A stretch of DNA of 64,000 nt. Source: Breviolum minutum Mf 1.05b.01. Taxonomy: Eukaryota > Sar > Dinophyceae > Suessiales > Symbiodiniaceae. Position 1 is the stretch's first letter. The number at the start of each line of letters is the position of its first letter. Location: positions 91,876-155,875 of the forward strand of contig DF239856.1 of the NCBI GenBank assembly GCA_000507305.1. Direction: 5' to 3'. Made by a program: the position numbers and the translations under genes. Below the pieces are notes generated by a model. That model worked only from the letters and a program-made list of their open reading frames with translations, did no database searches and was not told where the DNA came from. Positions 1-8,925 of the stretch are shown here, one piece after another.

Positions 1-317
1 AGTGCAAATATCTGACTCAAAATTGACAGGAGGCAAACAAACAAATGCTGCCAAAGAACTTGGTATCCAAAGCGTTCCCGGCACAGTTGAACAATTGCAG
101 CTTGCCTTGCCCGTGTAAGCACCCCATCAGGAAGATTAGTGGGAGGAGCTTGGAGGCTTTGCATTGCCTCAATCAAACCCTCAGATGGAAGTGCCCATGG
201 CTTCCACTGCGAAGCAATCTCGCAAAGCCGCGTGTCAGCAGCGGGATCCAATACAGCTGGAATGTCATCCGCTGGTGTCACCTTGGGCTACAAGGGGCTA
301 GCTGGAAAGGACGTCGA

Positions 318-361
<44 letters not shown>
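318..361. repeat. (CAT)n trinucleotide microsatellite
   Basis: About 14 uninterrupted CAT units. On the plus strand this gives poly-His or poly-Ile in open frames; on the minus strand it reads as poly-Asp just after the stop of the OTU gene, so it probably lies in that gene's 3' flank. Confidence 0.95.
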
Positions 362-397
362 GACTTGGTAATGAGCCAATTTGCACTAACTTGCGGG

Positions 398-1675
398 TCA
401 AGATGCTGGTTCCAAATCCTCATCCTCCAACTCATCCCTTCCATCAGCCACGCTCATCTTGAGGGGGTTCCCCTCAAACCTCTCCATGTTAAGGGCCAAG
501 CATGCTGATGGTTGCTCTTCAGCAGGAGCTAAGGCCCAAAAATGGTGATCATTCACCAATGCTATCGGGATAAGGGCTGTGGCATCTTCCGACATCAACG
601 AAGTTCCGACCAAGACATTTACGTCCGGCTCTGCAAAATTATGACGTCCGACGTCTGCAAAGTCCGACGTGTTCGACGTGTTCGGCGTCTGCAAAATTAT
701 GACGTCCTGGGCAGGCAAGGGACAAGTTGACCCACATGGAAATGGAGAAAAAAACAAGTGGCTGTGGTGTAGTGGTATCGCACTGGGCAGCGCCGTGGGC
801 GGTCCCAGAGACCCGAGGTTCGATTCCCGGCGGCCACATTTTTCTATCCCAATATTGCCACATCGTCATGAGGTTTGTCAAAACATGGCCCTGGGGGATT
901 CGAACCTCCGTTTCCTCCCCCCGTAGCTTCCTACGCAAAAGGAGGCGTCCTAACCAGCTAGACCACAGGGCCAGTGTTAAAGTAACAGAAAAAAAACCAG
1001 TTTGATGACTGGGGCTGGACTGGGCCACAGGATGTGTAAAAATGTCACCGGCCCCCCTTTAACCTGAAAACAAGCTTCAACTTTGCAAGCACAGGCAAGG
1101 GCATGCAAAAACGCAGTGTCGCCCCAGTTGACGCTCCGCGTCATACGTTCAAGGTAATGATCCATAGCTATCCCAGAAACTGCCTGAACCAGGAGCTGCA
1201 TGCTGATGTCATTGTGCAACCTGCGCTCCCGGTTCTCCCTTAGCCAGTCAACGGCCATTTTCCTGGCATTCGCAATTGCTGCTGCATGGCTTTGTTGTTT
1301 CCAGGATCTCCATGGCTGGTGGCGGAGGTTGATTTTTGCCGACAAGGCGCTCTTAATGAACGCTGAAGGGGCACAGTTTCCATCCGTCACTGACTGGACC
1401 ACACAAAGGCCATTGCTCGTTGCCTCAGTAAACCAAAGGCCATTCATTGAAATTCATACTAGCTGCTGTTCAAGCATGATTAGCATCAATGACCGAGTAA
1501 TTGCTCCAAGTTGCAAGATCACAAAGGCCATTTGGGCATGGCAAACCTCCTCGTCCTGCGCCTTGAGGATGAACCCTTGGCTGCGTCCGATATCGCTCCA
1601 GCTCACTGGAGGTGAAATAAGGTTTCCAAGCCACCATGACAGCACGTCAGTGTCCGGCGGCTTTGAACGCGTCAA
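398..1675 (-). CDS. OTU-type cysteine protease domain gene (multi-exon)
   Basis: The reading frame at about 1447-1010 contains VTDGNCAPSAF, the DGNC box that carries the nucleophile Cys of OTU deubiquitinases, followed by helical sequence and YLERMTRSVNWGDTAFLHAL, which fits the W-G-x-x-x-L-x-A-L segment of the fold. A second exon (about 640-398) carries ALIPIALVNDHHFWALAP, where the H-H-F-W fits the catalytic His strand; it ends in an acidic tail and a TGA at 400-398. An upstream exon (about 1675-1500; VLSWWLGNLISPPVSW) is probably part of the same gene. The two OTU halves are separated by an intron that contains two tRNA-like units. The expected role is removal of ubiquitin or a ubiquitin-like tag. 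Exon borders are approximate and the N-terminus is not identified. Confidence 0.6.
758..838 (+). tRNA. tRNA-like gene with enlarged anticodon loop
   Basis: A 7 bp acceptor stem (GTGGCTG pairing with CGGCCAC, one G-T), discriminator A, an A-box-like GTAGTGGTATC and a perfect B box (GGTTCGATTCC) are present, followed directly by TTTTT, a pol III terminator. The anticodon stem CTGGG/CCCAG closes a 16 nt loop instead of 7 nt; the extra bases can fold as a small GC hairpin (CCG...CGG) and could be a short intron. The variable region is a normal 5 nt. The T-stem has two mismatches and there is no U at the usual position 33, so this may be a tRNA pseudogene or a tRNA-derived SINE head. Anticodon not assigned. 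It lies in an intron of the OTU gene. Confidence 0.6.
886..973 (-). tRNA. tRNA-like gene with hairpin insert in anticodon arm
   Basis: Acceptor TGGCCCT/AGGGCCA is perfect. The D-arm GGTC-TAGCTGGTTA-GGAC is canonical, the B box GGTTCGAATCC is perfect, and TTTT follows within 10 nt. If CCTCC/GGAGG is taken as the anticodon stem, the variable region is a normal 4-5 nt, but the loop is 22 nt and contains a GTAG-GAAG-CTAC hairpin, like a 15 nt intron; the anticodon would then be TTG. A shifted stem (CTCCT) would give TGC and a long variable arm instead. It is divergent to the tRNA-like unit 47 bp away. Confidence 0.65.
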
Positions 1676-1720
1676 CGTCCGACTGCTTTGAGAAAGTGAT
1701 TATGCTGTGATTTTTGCATT

Positions 1721-1748
1721 GTGCGTGTGTGTGTGTGTGTGCGCGTTT
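1721..1748. repeat. (GT)n microsatellite
   Basis: A run of about 12 GT dinucleotides with one GC interruption at each end. No gene is seen between here and 1871. Confidence 0.9.
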
Positions 1749-1870
1749 GTGGAAAACCACATGACAATTCTTCTTCTAGTGTCTCCCACCCTCTACTTCT
1801 GCTGATGGCTATTCATGACTGATGCGATCATAACGCGGATTTGAGCCTGTCAGGACACAAGGGTTTGAAG

Positions 1871-2070
1871 CAAGTGACAACGCAAAGATCAACTGACACC
1901 GTCTGACGTCCGATGAAAAACAAGTGACAACGCAAAGATCAACTGACACCGTCTGACGTCCAATGAAAAACAAGTGACAACGCAAAGATCAACTGACACC
2001 GTCTGACGTCCAATGAAAAACAAGTGACAACGCAAAGATCAACTGACACCGTCTGACGTCCGATGAAAAA
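1871..2070. repeat. 50 bp tandem repeat, four copies
   Basis: Four head-to-tail units starting at 1871, 1921, 1971 and 2021, nearly identical; each begins CAAGTGACAACGCAAAG and contains CCGTCTGACGTCC. They differ only by CG/CA in the last part of the unit. There are no spacers between units, so it is a plain tandem array. Confidence 0.95.
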
Positions 2071-2245
2071 CAAGGACGTGGTAACCATTTTCAAATCTTG
2101 GCATTTGCACTTTTGGCTTCTTGGCCTTTGCCCTCTTGGCAATACACCTCATGATAACTTTGTAGGCAACAAGATAGCCCTCAGTCCCAAGCTCCTAAGT
2201 GGTCAACTGGTCAATTTTTCCAGGAACCACCAAAAGAAACGACGA

Positions 2246-2988
2246 CTAATCAAACTTGAATGAGGCCTTTAACTTAAAGCCAAGAAACACAGGAGATTGC
2301 GGTTTTATTGCTGACAGCATGAAAGACGTTTTCCATGGAAAGCAGATATCCATTCTCCGCCAGCACTCTCTGGACCTCAAACATTCATAGGGTGGCATGA
2401 AAGCCGGCTTGACTGACACAATGACTCTAAGTCGGCTTGACTGACACAATGACTCTAAGTCCCCCACCACAGTTTTCAGCCTTTTCCTTTGGATCTTTGT
2501 CAAGGGTCGAGGCTCCTTCTCTTCTTCCACACTTGACTCGGTGTTCCCTTCTGAGCTCATCTCATTCTTAGGCAAGTCCGCCATGTCGTCGACGTCCGAT
2601 GTCCTATGTTTGGCTTCGGCAGGATGATTTTCCTCGACGTCTGAGGATGGAGGATTGGCCTCAGAATGAGTTTGGTCGACGTCGGACAATGCAGGACTAG
2701 CCTTGACGGAGGAATGAGCTTCTTTGAGGTCGGATACTGCTAGAGCAGTCTGATTCACTTGGGACGCAACCCCGTCATCATAGTCATCATCATTACTTGG
2801 CGTCTGACGTCCATCATCGCTATTTGGCATCCGACGTCCATCATCGGCATCACTTTCTTCACTAGAGTCCTGCTTCCTAAAGTCCTGCGTCCCACGTCTT
2901 GCTTTCTCGAAGCCTCAGCGTACATGCGGCAGGATGGCAACTGTGAAGTGGACTGGAACTCATTCATAGACTGAACATATGAACTCAC
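2246..2988 (-). CDS. Acidic Ser/Asp-rich exon(s), unknown protein
   Basis: An open minus frame of about 190 codons (2830-2246) has a low-complexity acidic segment in which LSDV, SSDV, TSDV and VSDL recur about every 14 residues, then a basic stretch (PLTKIQRKRLKTV). The SDV units come directly from the GACGTCGGA-type DNA motif that pervades this region. A 28 bp tandem duplication (2404-2460) lies at the 3' part, next to a likely splice site. No domain is recognised. Its relation to neighbouring exons is inferred only from strand and spacing. Confidence 0.4.
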
Positions 2989-3072
2989 AGGGTGGATGAT
3001 GTGAAGGGAAGAAGTAGAATGGAAGAAGTCCAGTTGCGATGGCTGACTTTATCATAATTACACTCGTGACAC

Positions 3073-3459
3073 TTAATTGCAAACCAGTACTGGTTGGTGG
3101 TTCAGGCGCCTGTGAAAAATATCCAAATAGTAAAATTTTAAATGAAACCACCCACCAGAGTAGCAGTCTTTGACGTTGTTCATGATGGCGGTAGTCAATG
3201 ACTGCTTTGTGGGCCTGGAGCCCATGACTTCGATATTGAGCTCCTGACAAATCTCTGCCAATATCGGCCTCGTCAACACGTTCGCGAGCTCCTTACTGAT
3301 CCTGACAGCGCACTCTGGCCCATAGCTGGCCATAGTATAGACTTGCTTGGCAACTGCATTCCTGCGTTGTTTCTTGACAGCAACGCCAATTGTTCGCAAA
3401 ACCGACTGGAGGGGTTTTACCTCCAGTCGGCTCACTAATGCTTGCAATGGAGCAAACAT
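3073..3459 (-). CDS. Unknown helical exon
   Basis: Minus frame starting MFAPLQALVSRLEVKPLQ and continuing through basic, helical sequence to about codon 95 (TKQSLTTAIMNNVKD). After this the frame becomes hydrophobic and intron-like. Composition (Leu, Val, Lys, Ala) is protein-like, unlike the opposite strand. No family is recognised. The intervening 2990-3073 and 3460-3900 show no coding support. Confidence 0.4.
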   Translation of the reverse strand: MFAPLQALVSRLEVKPLQSVLRTIGVAVKKQRRNAVAKQVYTMASYGPECAVRISKELANVLTRPILAEICQELNIEVMGSRPTKQSLTTAIMNNVKDCYSGGWFHLKFYYLDIFHRRLNHQPVLVCN

Positions 3460-3906
3460 GCTGCAGATTGAAAGACAGATAAGATTAAGGTCATGTCAGC
3501 AAACAGATTTGACACTAAATTCAAACTGTCAGAGCGTGCCATGCCAGCCATAGGTGCAAAATGAATGGATGGGCCCATCGACGCCTCTGGGAAAGGCGCT
3601 TAAGGTAGCCGACCAAGGCCTGCAACATGCAAACTGTTCCTGTCCAAGCTTTATGATTTGCCACCCTAATTATGTACGTGCGCACGCTTTTTGTGGGGAA
3701 GCAACATGGGTTGAAGTCTCGGTCCATGAGGGCAAATCAACAAAAACCGTGGCAAAACAAAGCTGGACTACATTTTAGACTTGACAAACAACAGGCAGTG
3801 CACATTTTTATCAATGTCAGAGCCGTTCCATCTCATCTCGCATCTCAGCTGTGTGAGATGCCCCATCTCAGCTGTGTGAGATGCCAATCTTAAACAAAAC
3901 TTCCCA

Positions 3907-4206
3907 TCACACCGCCACATTGCCAAAAGAGGAAAGCAGGTTCTGGGGCGATGGACCTCCCGGAGAGCCGTTTGTCGGTGGTTTGCCGGGGGGCGTCGGC
4001 GTCTCTGGCTTCGGCGTCGGCGTCGGCGGCGTCGGCGTTGGTGGCGTCAGGGTCGGCTTGGGCACTGGCTTTTGCAACTTCCTCTCCCACTCAATCAAGG
4101 CCACTGGCTTCGGCAGCGGGGAAAATCCAGGGACCATCTTCTTCTCTTTGACCCACTGCTGGAGGTTGCGGTAGCAAAGGTCTCGTGCAGGCTTTGACGG
4201 CGCCAC
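3907..4206 (-). CDS. Pro/Thr-rich linker exon, unknown protein
   Basis: Minus frame beginning MAPSKPARDLCYRNLQQW and passing into a Pro-Thr-Lys repeat (PTPTPPTPTPKPETPTPP) of about 25 residues. It looks like a structured N-terminal piece followed by an extended linker. The plus-strand Gly/Val-rich reading of the same bases is an antisense shadow. No domain is recognised. Confidence 0.4.
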   Translation of the reverse strand: MAPSKPARDLCYRNLQQWVKEKKMVPGFSPLPKPVALIEWERKLQKPVPKPTLTPPTPTPPTPTPKPETPTPPGKPPTNGSPGGPSPQNLLSSFGNVAV

Positions 4207-4519
4207 CTTGGCTGAAGCTACGGGGCTGACAATGAATCTGACGCTGAAATAGTTACGATTTCACCATTCCTCCACGGGAACACAGTAGGACTCATTGTGC
4301 GATCAAAACGATGGCAGATCGTTTAAGTGAGTGTCACAAATGCATGCCCGAACATATTCAGACTAGATGCTCCAATCACACGCATGTTGCTCAAAAGAGC
4401 TCCAAACAAGCTGTATCCACTTCCACAGCCAAAGCTTACCTGGTTGGTGCATTCAACCCGCCATTAAATACAATCAAAGCTTTTCTGACTGACAGGGGTG
4501 AAAATTATTTAAATACCAC

Positions 4520-5132
4520 CTAGTCACCAGAATGTCTGCCGAAAAGACGTGACCAAGCTCCTGCACCAAGTGCTGGTGGTTCTCGAGAGGGAACTGCCAA
4601 ACGTGGTCTGCCTTCAGCTCCGAAGTTGCGTCCGCCTCCTCAGTGCCCAAGTCCTGCAAGTGGAAGTTGGTCAAACGCAGAGGGTTGATCGAGTTTTCTG
4701 ATCAGAAAGTTGGATTTACTATACCTGACAATGAATCAGTTCAGGAGTATTTACCTTGACAACGTGTGATTGTTTTAAATCACCTCATGCAGAGTCCTCC
4801 ACCAACCGGTCCGACGCGTGATCCGTCGCCCACATTTTGCCATAATCGTCCGTCGTCATCGTCGGCAAAGTGCTCAAGGGCACTAAGGGCACACTCCACT
4901 TGTTGAAGAACGTGTCACCACCCAAATACCTCATAGTGGACTTCGCCGTCTGGAGTCCCCTCAGGCTGCTGAGCACCAGCTTGTCTTCCACCCTTTGGCC
5001 AAATGCGCGCTTCCCCCGGCGCATCCTGGCCAACATGTCCGACGTCACGGCGTCCAACGAAACTACGGCAATCGACTGACGTCCGACGTGAAGCTTGCGT
5101 TTGACGATCTCCAAGGCTGACTTGGCACCCAC
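4520..5132 (-). CDS. Unknown protein, two exons
   Basis: The first exon (about 5132-4790) begins MGAKSALEIVKRKLHVGRQ and runs through basic helical sequence to DYGKMWATDHASDRLVEDSA. The second (about 4660-4525) reads DLGTEEADATSELKADHVWQ and then VQELGHVFSADILV. Between them (4680-4785) is a short AT-rich intron-like stretch. Codon use favours C/G third positions in the minus frame. Function unknown. Confidence 0.4.
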
Positions 5133-5199
5133 CTGACGCCAGACAAAAGATCATTTCGGATGACTGACATTAAATATTAAAATACTTGAGTCAGTAAAG

Positions 5200-6403
5200 T
5201 CAATCAATCCTGACTGCAAAAAACTTCAGTGTCAACTTGAACTTGCGCGAAACACTGTTTGTTTTGAAAGGGGCCTGTGGTTTCACCGCATTGACCTTCA
5301 CCGTAACTGCGATCACGTTGGCTTCTCGCTGGGCTGGCAGTTGAGAGTTCTGAATTTCTTCAATCGCCGCCATGATCTTGGTCAAACGGTCTTCGCTCAA
5401 ACCCGGGCCCACGGACGAAAATATGTTAAGCCTTCTCCGCTTAATCTCTTCCCAGTCCACCGAACCGTCACAAGCGGTCTCATACCTTTGCTAAACGTCA
5501 AATGCAGGCGTGGATGACCCCGTATGTGGAACACAGCATCCACCAAACTGCAGCCAAGTGTCAGGAAGAGCTTGGTGCGCTCCTCCTTGATCAACCGATT
5601 CTTCGTGATCTTGCTGCCCAGGTCATCAGAAAAACTGTCAACCACCAAATCGATCCGATGGTCGATAAACTCCTGGCCATATGTTGCGACAACATGGAAA
5701 GCGGATTTGCAGTCTGAAATTCAGTCAGAACATGGACCCCAAGCCTTCACTGCCATCTCTTCAAAGTGCGTGGCCTCTTTGTTATACTTCGACAACGCAA
5801 ACTTGTACTCCTCCTCCGTTTCAATGACATCCTTGGAGCAAACTTCGAGGGCGTCCGACAGAAAGACGTCTGGCTGGTGCACGACTCTGGCGCTCTCAAC
5901 CTGACCCAAAGGCTTAATCAAGGGCCAAATGAAAACAAACTGTGCAACATCAATCACTTTTGACCTATGACCCAGCTGACAAAAAGGAAAATGGACAAAT
6001 TAAAGACTGCGCCACACCATCCACTTCCAACAAAAGCCCCAGCCTGTGTAGCTTGCTGGGGTGGAAAGTCCTTCATGTACTTGTCCTTATAATGTTGTCC
6101 AGTATCTTCTGGAGCACCTCATCCTTTGTGCACAGCATCAAGGACTTTCCTGGCACTGATTCCTTCGCCAGCTTGCACAAACTGAGCTCCATCCGATTGT
6201 GCACCAATCTCTCTAAGAGATTGATGAGGGGTGCCCGACTGTTGAATGTGGAAACTTCAATTCCGTCGTCGTCTTCCTCGTCCTCACCGATTTCAGCATC
6301 TAAGTCCGGTGTCGGCATCCCTCCAGTGCCGTCCTCCTTGACTCCAAACTTGCGCACAAACCATCCGACGCCTACGTGCTCCTCAATCTCTGCGGCAAAT
6401 TGA
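5200..6403 (-). CDS. Unknown protein, four or more exons
   Basis: Protein-like minus-strand blocks in order: KFGVKEDGTGGMPTPDLDAE with an acidic stretch, then LLERLVHNRMELSLCKLAKE (6360-6075); LGQVESARVVHQPDVFLSDA (5930-5725); the block around 5700-5480 with VVDSFSDDLGSKITKNRL; and MDWEEIKRRRLNIFSSVGPG (5460-5215). One intron appears to begin GTCAGGATTG after ...LKFFA (about 5210). No conserved enzymatic motif is recognised. Confidence 0.4.
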
Positions 6404-6455
6404 CCTAGTTGGTGGTTTCAACCAATCCGAAAAATAACAGACTGACACTGAATCA

Positions 6456-7423
6456 TTAAATTTCCAAGAAGGGTTGAAAATGATTAATAAGTGAAACCAC
6501 CACCGAGTGACTGTACGTCTTCTTCAAATGGATCATGAGGTCCCTTTTCACAAGCACTGCCTTAAGTCGAAGTCCGACGTCATAACGTCCTTTGCCCCAA
6601 TTGATGTTTGTGAGGGTTCCACCTTTTCGCACGCCGCACTTGACTTCCAGCATCACCATCTGAACCTGGACAATGTGGGGCAGAGTGAAACATTTCTGGC
6701 TATTGGGACTGACATGGCACTGACTCAGAAAGCTGGCATTTGCATTGACTGACTGACAGAATTTCATCCAAGTTACGATGAAAGCAGCGTCGACGTCCGA
6801 CAATGATAGTCCGGCAAGTGCTCTCACAGCCGTGATACCATCAAATGGCGAGTCACGGGCAAAGTGGTACTCGCACATCATGATATACTTTGTGGTTAGC
6901 TTCAAGGCGCTCAGCTTATCCCCACAGCTGATGTATCCTCAGCTGTCTGTCTATCGAAGCATGTGTATTGTGGAAGATGGTTCCTTCATGGTGTGAAAAT
7001 CTGCGGAGTATCCATTCTCTCTCCAAAAAGTGACCGGCCCCATCAAAAGCCAAGCATCGCTTGACGGTGTCCTCGCTCCAACTTTGCCCCAGCTTCGCAG
7101 CATAAGGAGCCAGGGGCACATCGCCAACAGCTGTCATCAGCTTCCGCAACTCCATGCATCGCCCGAATGACGACATTCCCATCACCTCTACATGCAGGTT
7201 CTGTCCCCCCCATATCACTGTGTAATCCACATTGTTGACACTCACACGGCGTACTGATAGTATTTACCGACCCTTCCTCACCTTGCGCTGATCTTCTTCT
7301 TCGTCCAACATTCCTGAACAAGAGGCAGAAACACTTGGTCAGTCTCAAGTTTAGATGTCTGGGCTGATCAGATGTCTTGCATCCAAATGACGGAAGCGAT
7401 TGACGAGATTGTCGGCACCACAC
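6456..7423 (-). CDS. Unknown protein, several exons
   Basis: Minus blocks: VNNVDYTVIWGGQNLHVEVM through MSSFGRCMELRKLMTAVGDV (7240-7030), KLTTKYIMMCEYHFARDSPF through LSDVDAAFIVTWMKF (6905-6760), and HIVQVQMVMLEVKCGVRKG through LKAVLVKRDLMIHLKKTYSH (6690-6500). The intron after MKF appears to start GTCAGTCAGTCA (minus strand, about 6757). The residues look globular but I cannot name the fold. Confidence 0.4.
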
Positions 7424-7439
7424 CCAAAGGGCCGGAAGG

Positions 7440-8270
7440 TGAACATGACGTCCATCAACGACTGCGTCATCCAGTGCAAGATATGATCGACGTCGGCGTC
7501 AACGTCCTTTGAATCATGAACCCATTTCAGAACCAGGCAAGCAGCCGCCACCCTTAGCAACACTTTCATTTTTTTGAGTTGCGAAAAAGAAACACTGTGG
7601 AGATGAGATACACTTCAAGTTCAGACTTTTAATCTATTGACACTCGCGAAAAAGAAAAATTGTGGAGATACACTTCAACATCTTCAAATTTATTGAGTCG
7701 CGAAAAAGAAGCATTGTTGAGACGACATACCACTGACGAGAAGCTCTGCGTCAGACGACATTCTGAGAAGCCCTTCGAATGGCTTCGTGAAGTCAGCTGC
7801 GTCAGAATTTACCAAGATCGGCCGGCCAAACATCGTCTTCAAAGACACTGGCTGTTTGTCCCACATGTTCAGGCAAACCAGAATCTTCTTGGGGCAAATC
7901 GACTCATACACCTGCTCGTCGAAGGCAAGCCAGACAAAACTGCCGCCAATAGTCACCTCATCAACGTTGAACATATTAAACTGTAACTGTAATTTGACAA
8001 TACCACTGTCGCTTTAGAGGGACTCTTGACGATTGAATCAATCAATAGCAACATCATGACTGAGGAAAACATCAGCAGCCAAGAAACTGGACCCGGCAAT
8101 TTCTTTTCGACAGCGTCCGGCGTCAGCGTCACACAAGCTTCGCCCTTTGCTTCCGCCGGCATCGTAAACACCGACCTAGCAATCATGTAGGCCTTCTTCA
8201 ACTGTGCTTGAAACCCCGTTTCATTGCAAACCTCCGCCTCCAGCAATGTAGCAAAGTCCCATTTCAGTAC
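7440..8270 (-). CDS. Unknown protein, 5' part of the 2-8 kb locus
   Basis: Minus blocks: VLKWDFATLLEAEVCNETGF onwards to VEKKLPGPVSWLLMFSS (8265-8060; likely donor GTCATG), FNVDEVTIGGSFVWLAFDEQ to FTKPFEGLLRMSSDAELLVSG (7970-7735) and LLRVAAACLVLKWVHDSKD to NLVNRFRHLDAR (7560-7370). If the run 2.2-8.3 kb is one gene, this is its N-terminal region. No start codon can be fixed. 7575-7690 is an A-rich intron-like spacer with three copies of a GCGAAAAAGAAA-type motif. Confidence 0.4.
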
Positions 8271-8275
8271 AGACT

Positions 8276-8500
8276 TGCACAGCCGTACCCGGGTACAGCA
8301 GACGCAACAATCAAAAAATAGCATTTGTCACTTGGACTTGCACGGCCGTACCCGGGTACGGTCGTGCAAGTCCAAGTGACAGATGCAATGATGCAGACGC
8401 AACAATCAAAAATCTAAGTGTTTGCACAGCCGTACCCGGGTACAGCAGACGCAAGAAGATTCTAAGTGTTTGCACTACCTGGGTACAGCAGACACCACAC
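8276..8500. repeat. GTACCCGGGTAC palindrome cluster
   Basis: Three copies of the palindrome CGTACCCGGGTAC (about 8284, 8347, 8432) and one degraded copy (about 8470), each followed by GCAGACGCAA-type sequence. The central copy is expanded into a 50 bp near-perfect inverted repeat. The cluster lies in the spacer between the unknown locus and the 3' end of the methyltransferase gene. Confidence 0.85.
8329..8378. repeat. 50 bp near-perfect palindrome
   Basis: CACTTGGACTTGCACG...GTGCAAGTCCAAGTG folds with 24 of 25 base pairs and no loop, centred on CCC|GGG at 8353/8354. It would form a cruciform or RNA hairpin. No CDS overlaps it. Confidence 0.9.
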
Positions 8501-8925
8501 TCGAAATCTAAGTTGCTGAGAAGGCCACCATCGTGAATTTTTTTGAGAGGGCCACTATCGCAAAAAAAAACCTAAACCCTAAACTATTTTTGAAATTCTT
8601 GTCAGGAAAGAAGGGGGCCATTGTCAAACAACCAGCCCAGAGTCCAAAACCCTAAATTCCAAATCCAGTTATTGTCAGAAGATCAGGGTGCCACTTCCAA
8701 AAACTCCTGGGTACACTTCATTTCAAAATCTTGCGATACCGTTTCAAACGTACCAGTATTGAACACGCAGCTTCATTTTGGACACTCTAGCACCCTCGGT
8801 CCAAGTCACTTTACACCGCTACAATACTACTAATCTTAGCACTGAAGCAAACAGTGCTCCCGTCAACGTCTAACTACTGAAGCCAAAAACCGTCAATCAA
8901 TGTAAGTGACGTCCAAACACAGCCT
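8500..8925. other. Spacer with short telomere-like CCCTAAA units
   Basis: No coding signal is seen. AACCTAAACCCTAAAC at about 8569-8585 and ACCCTAAATTCC at about 8649 read on the minus strand as about two units of the TTTAGGG telomere repeat. They are too short to be a telomere; they could be a relic or chance. Confidence 0.5.

Noticed and set aside
45..462. Plus-strand frames with poly-His or poly-Ile
   Set aside because: They are read-through of the (CAT)n microsatellite and lie antisense to the end of the OTU gene.
1871..2070. Regular 50 bp repeats as a CRISPR array
   Set aside because: Units are contiguous with no unique spacers, and the genome is eukaryotic in style.
8568..8660. Interstitial telomere
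   Set aside because: Only about two CCCTAAA units with errors; too short to separate from chance.
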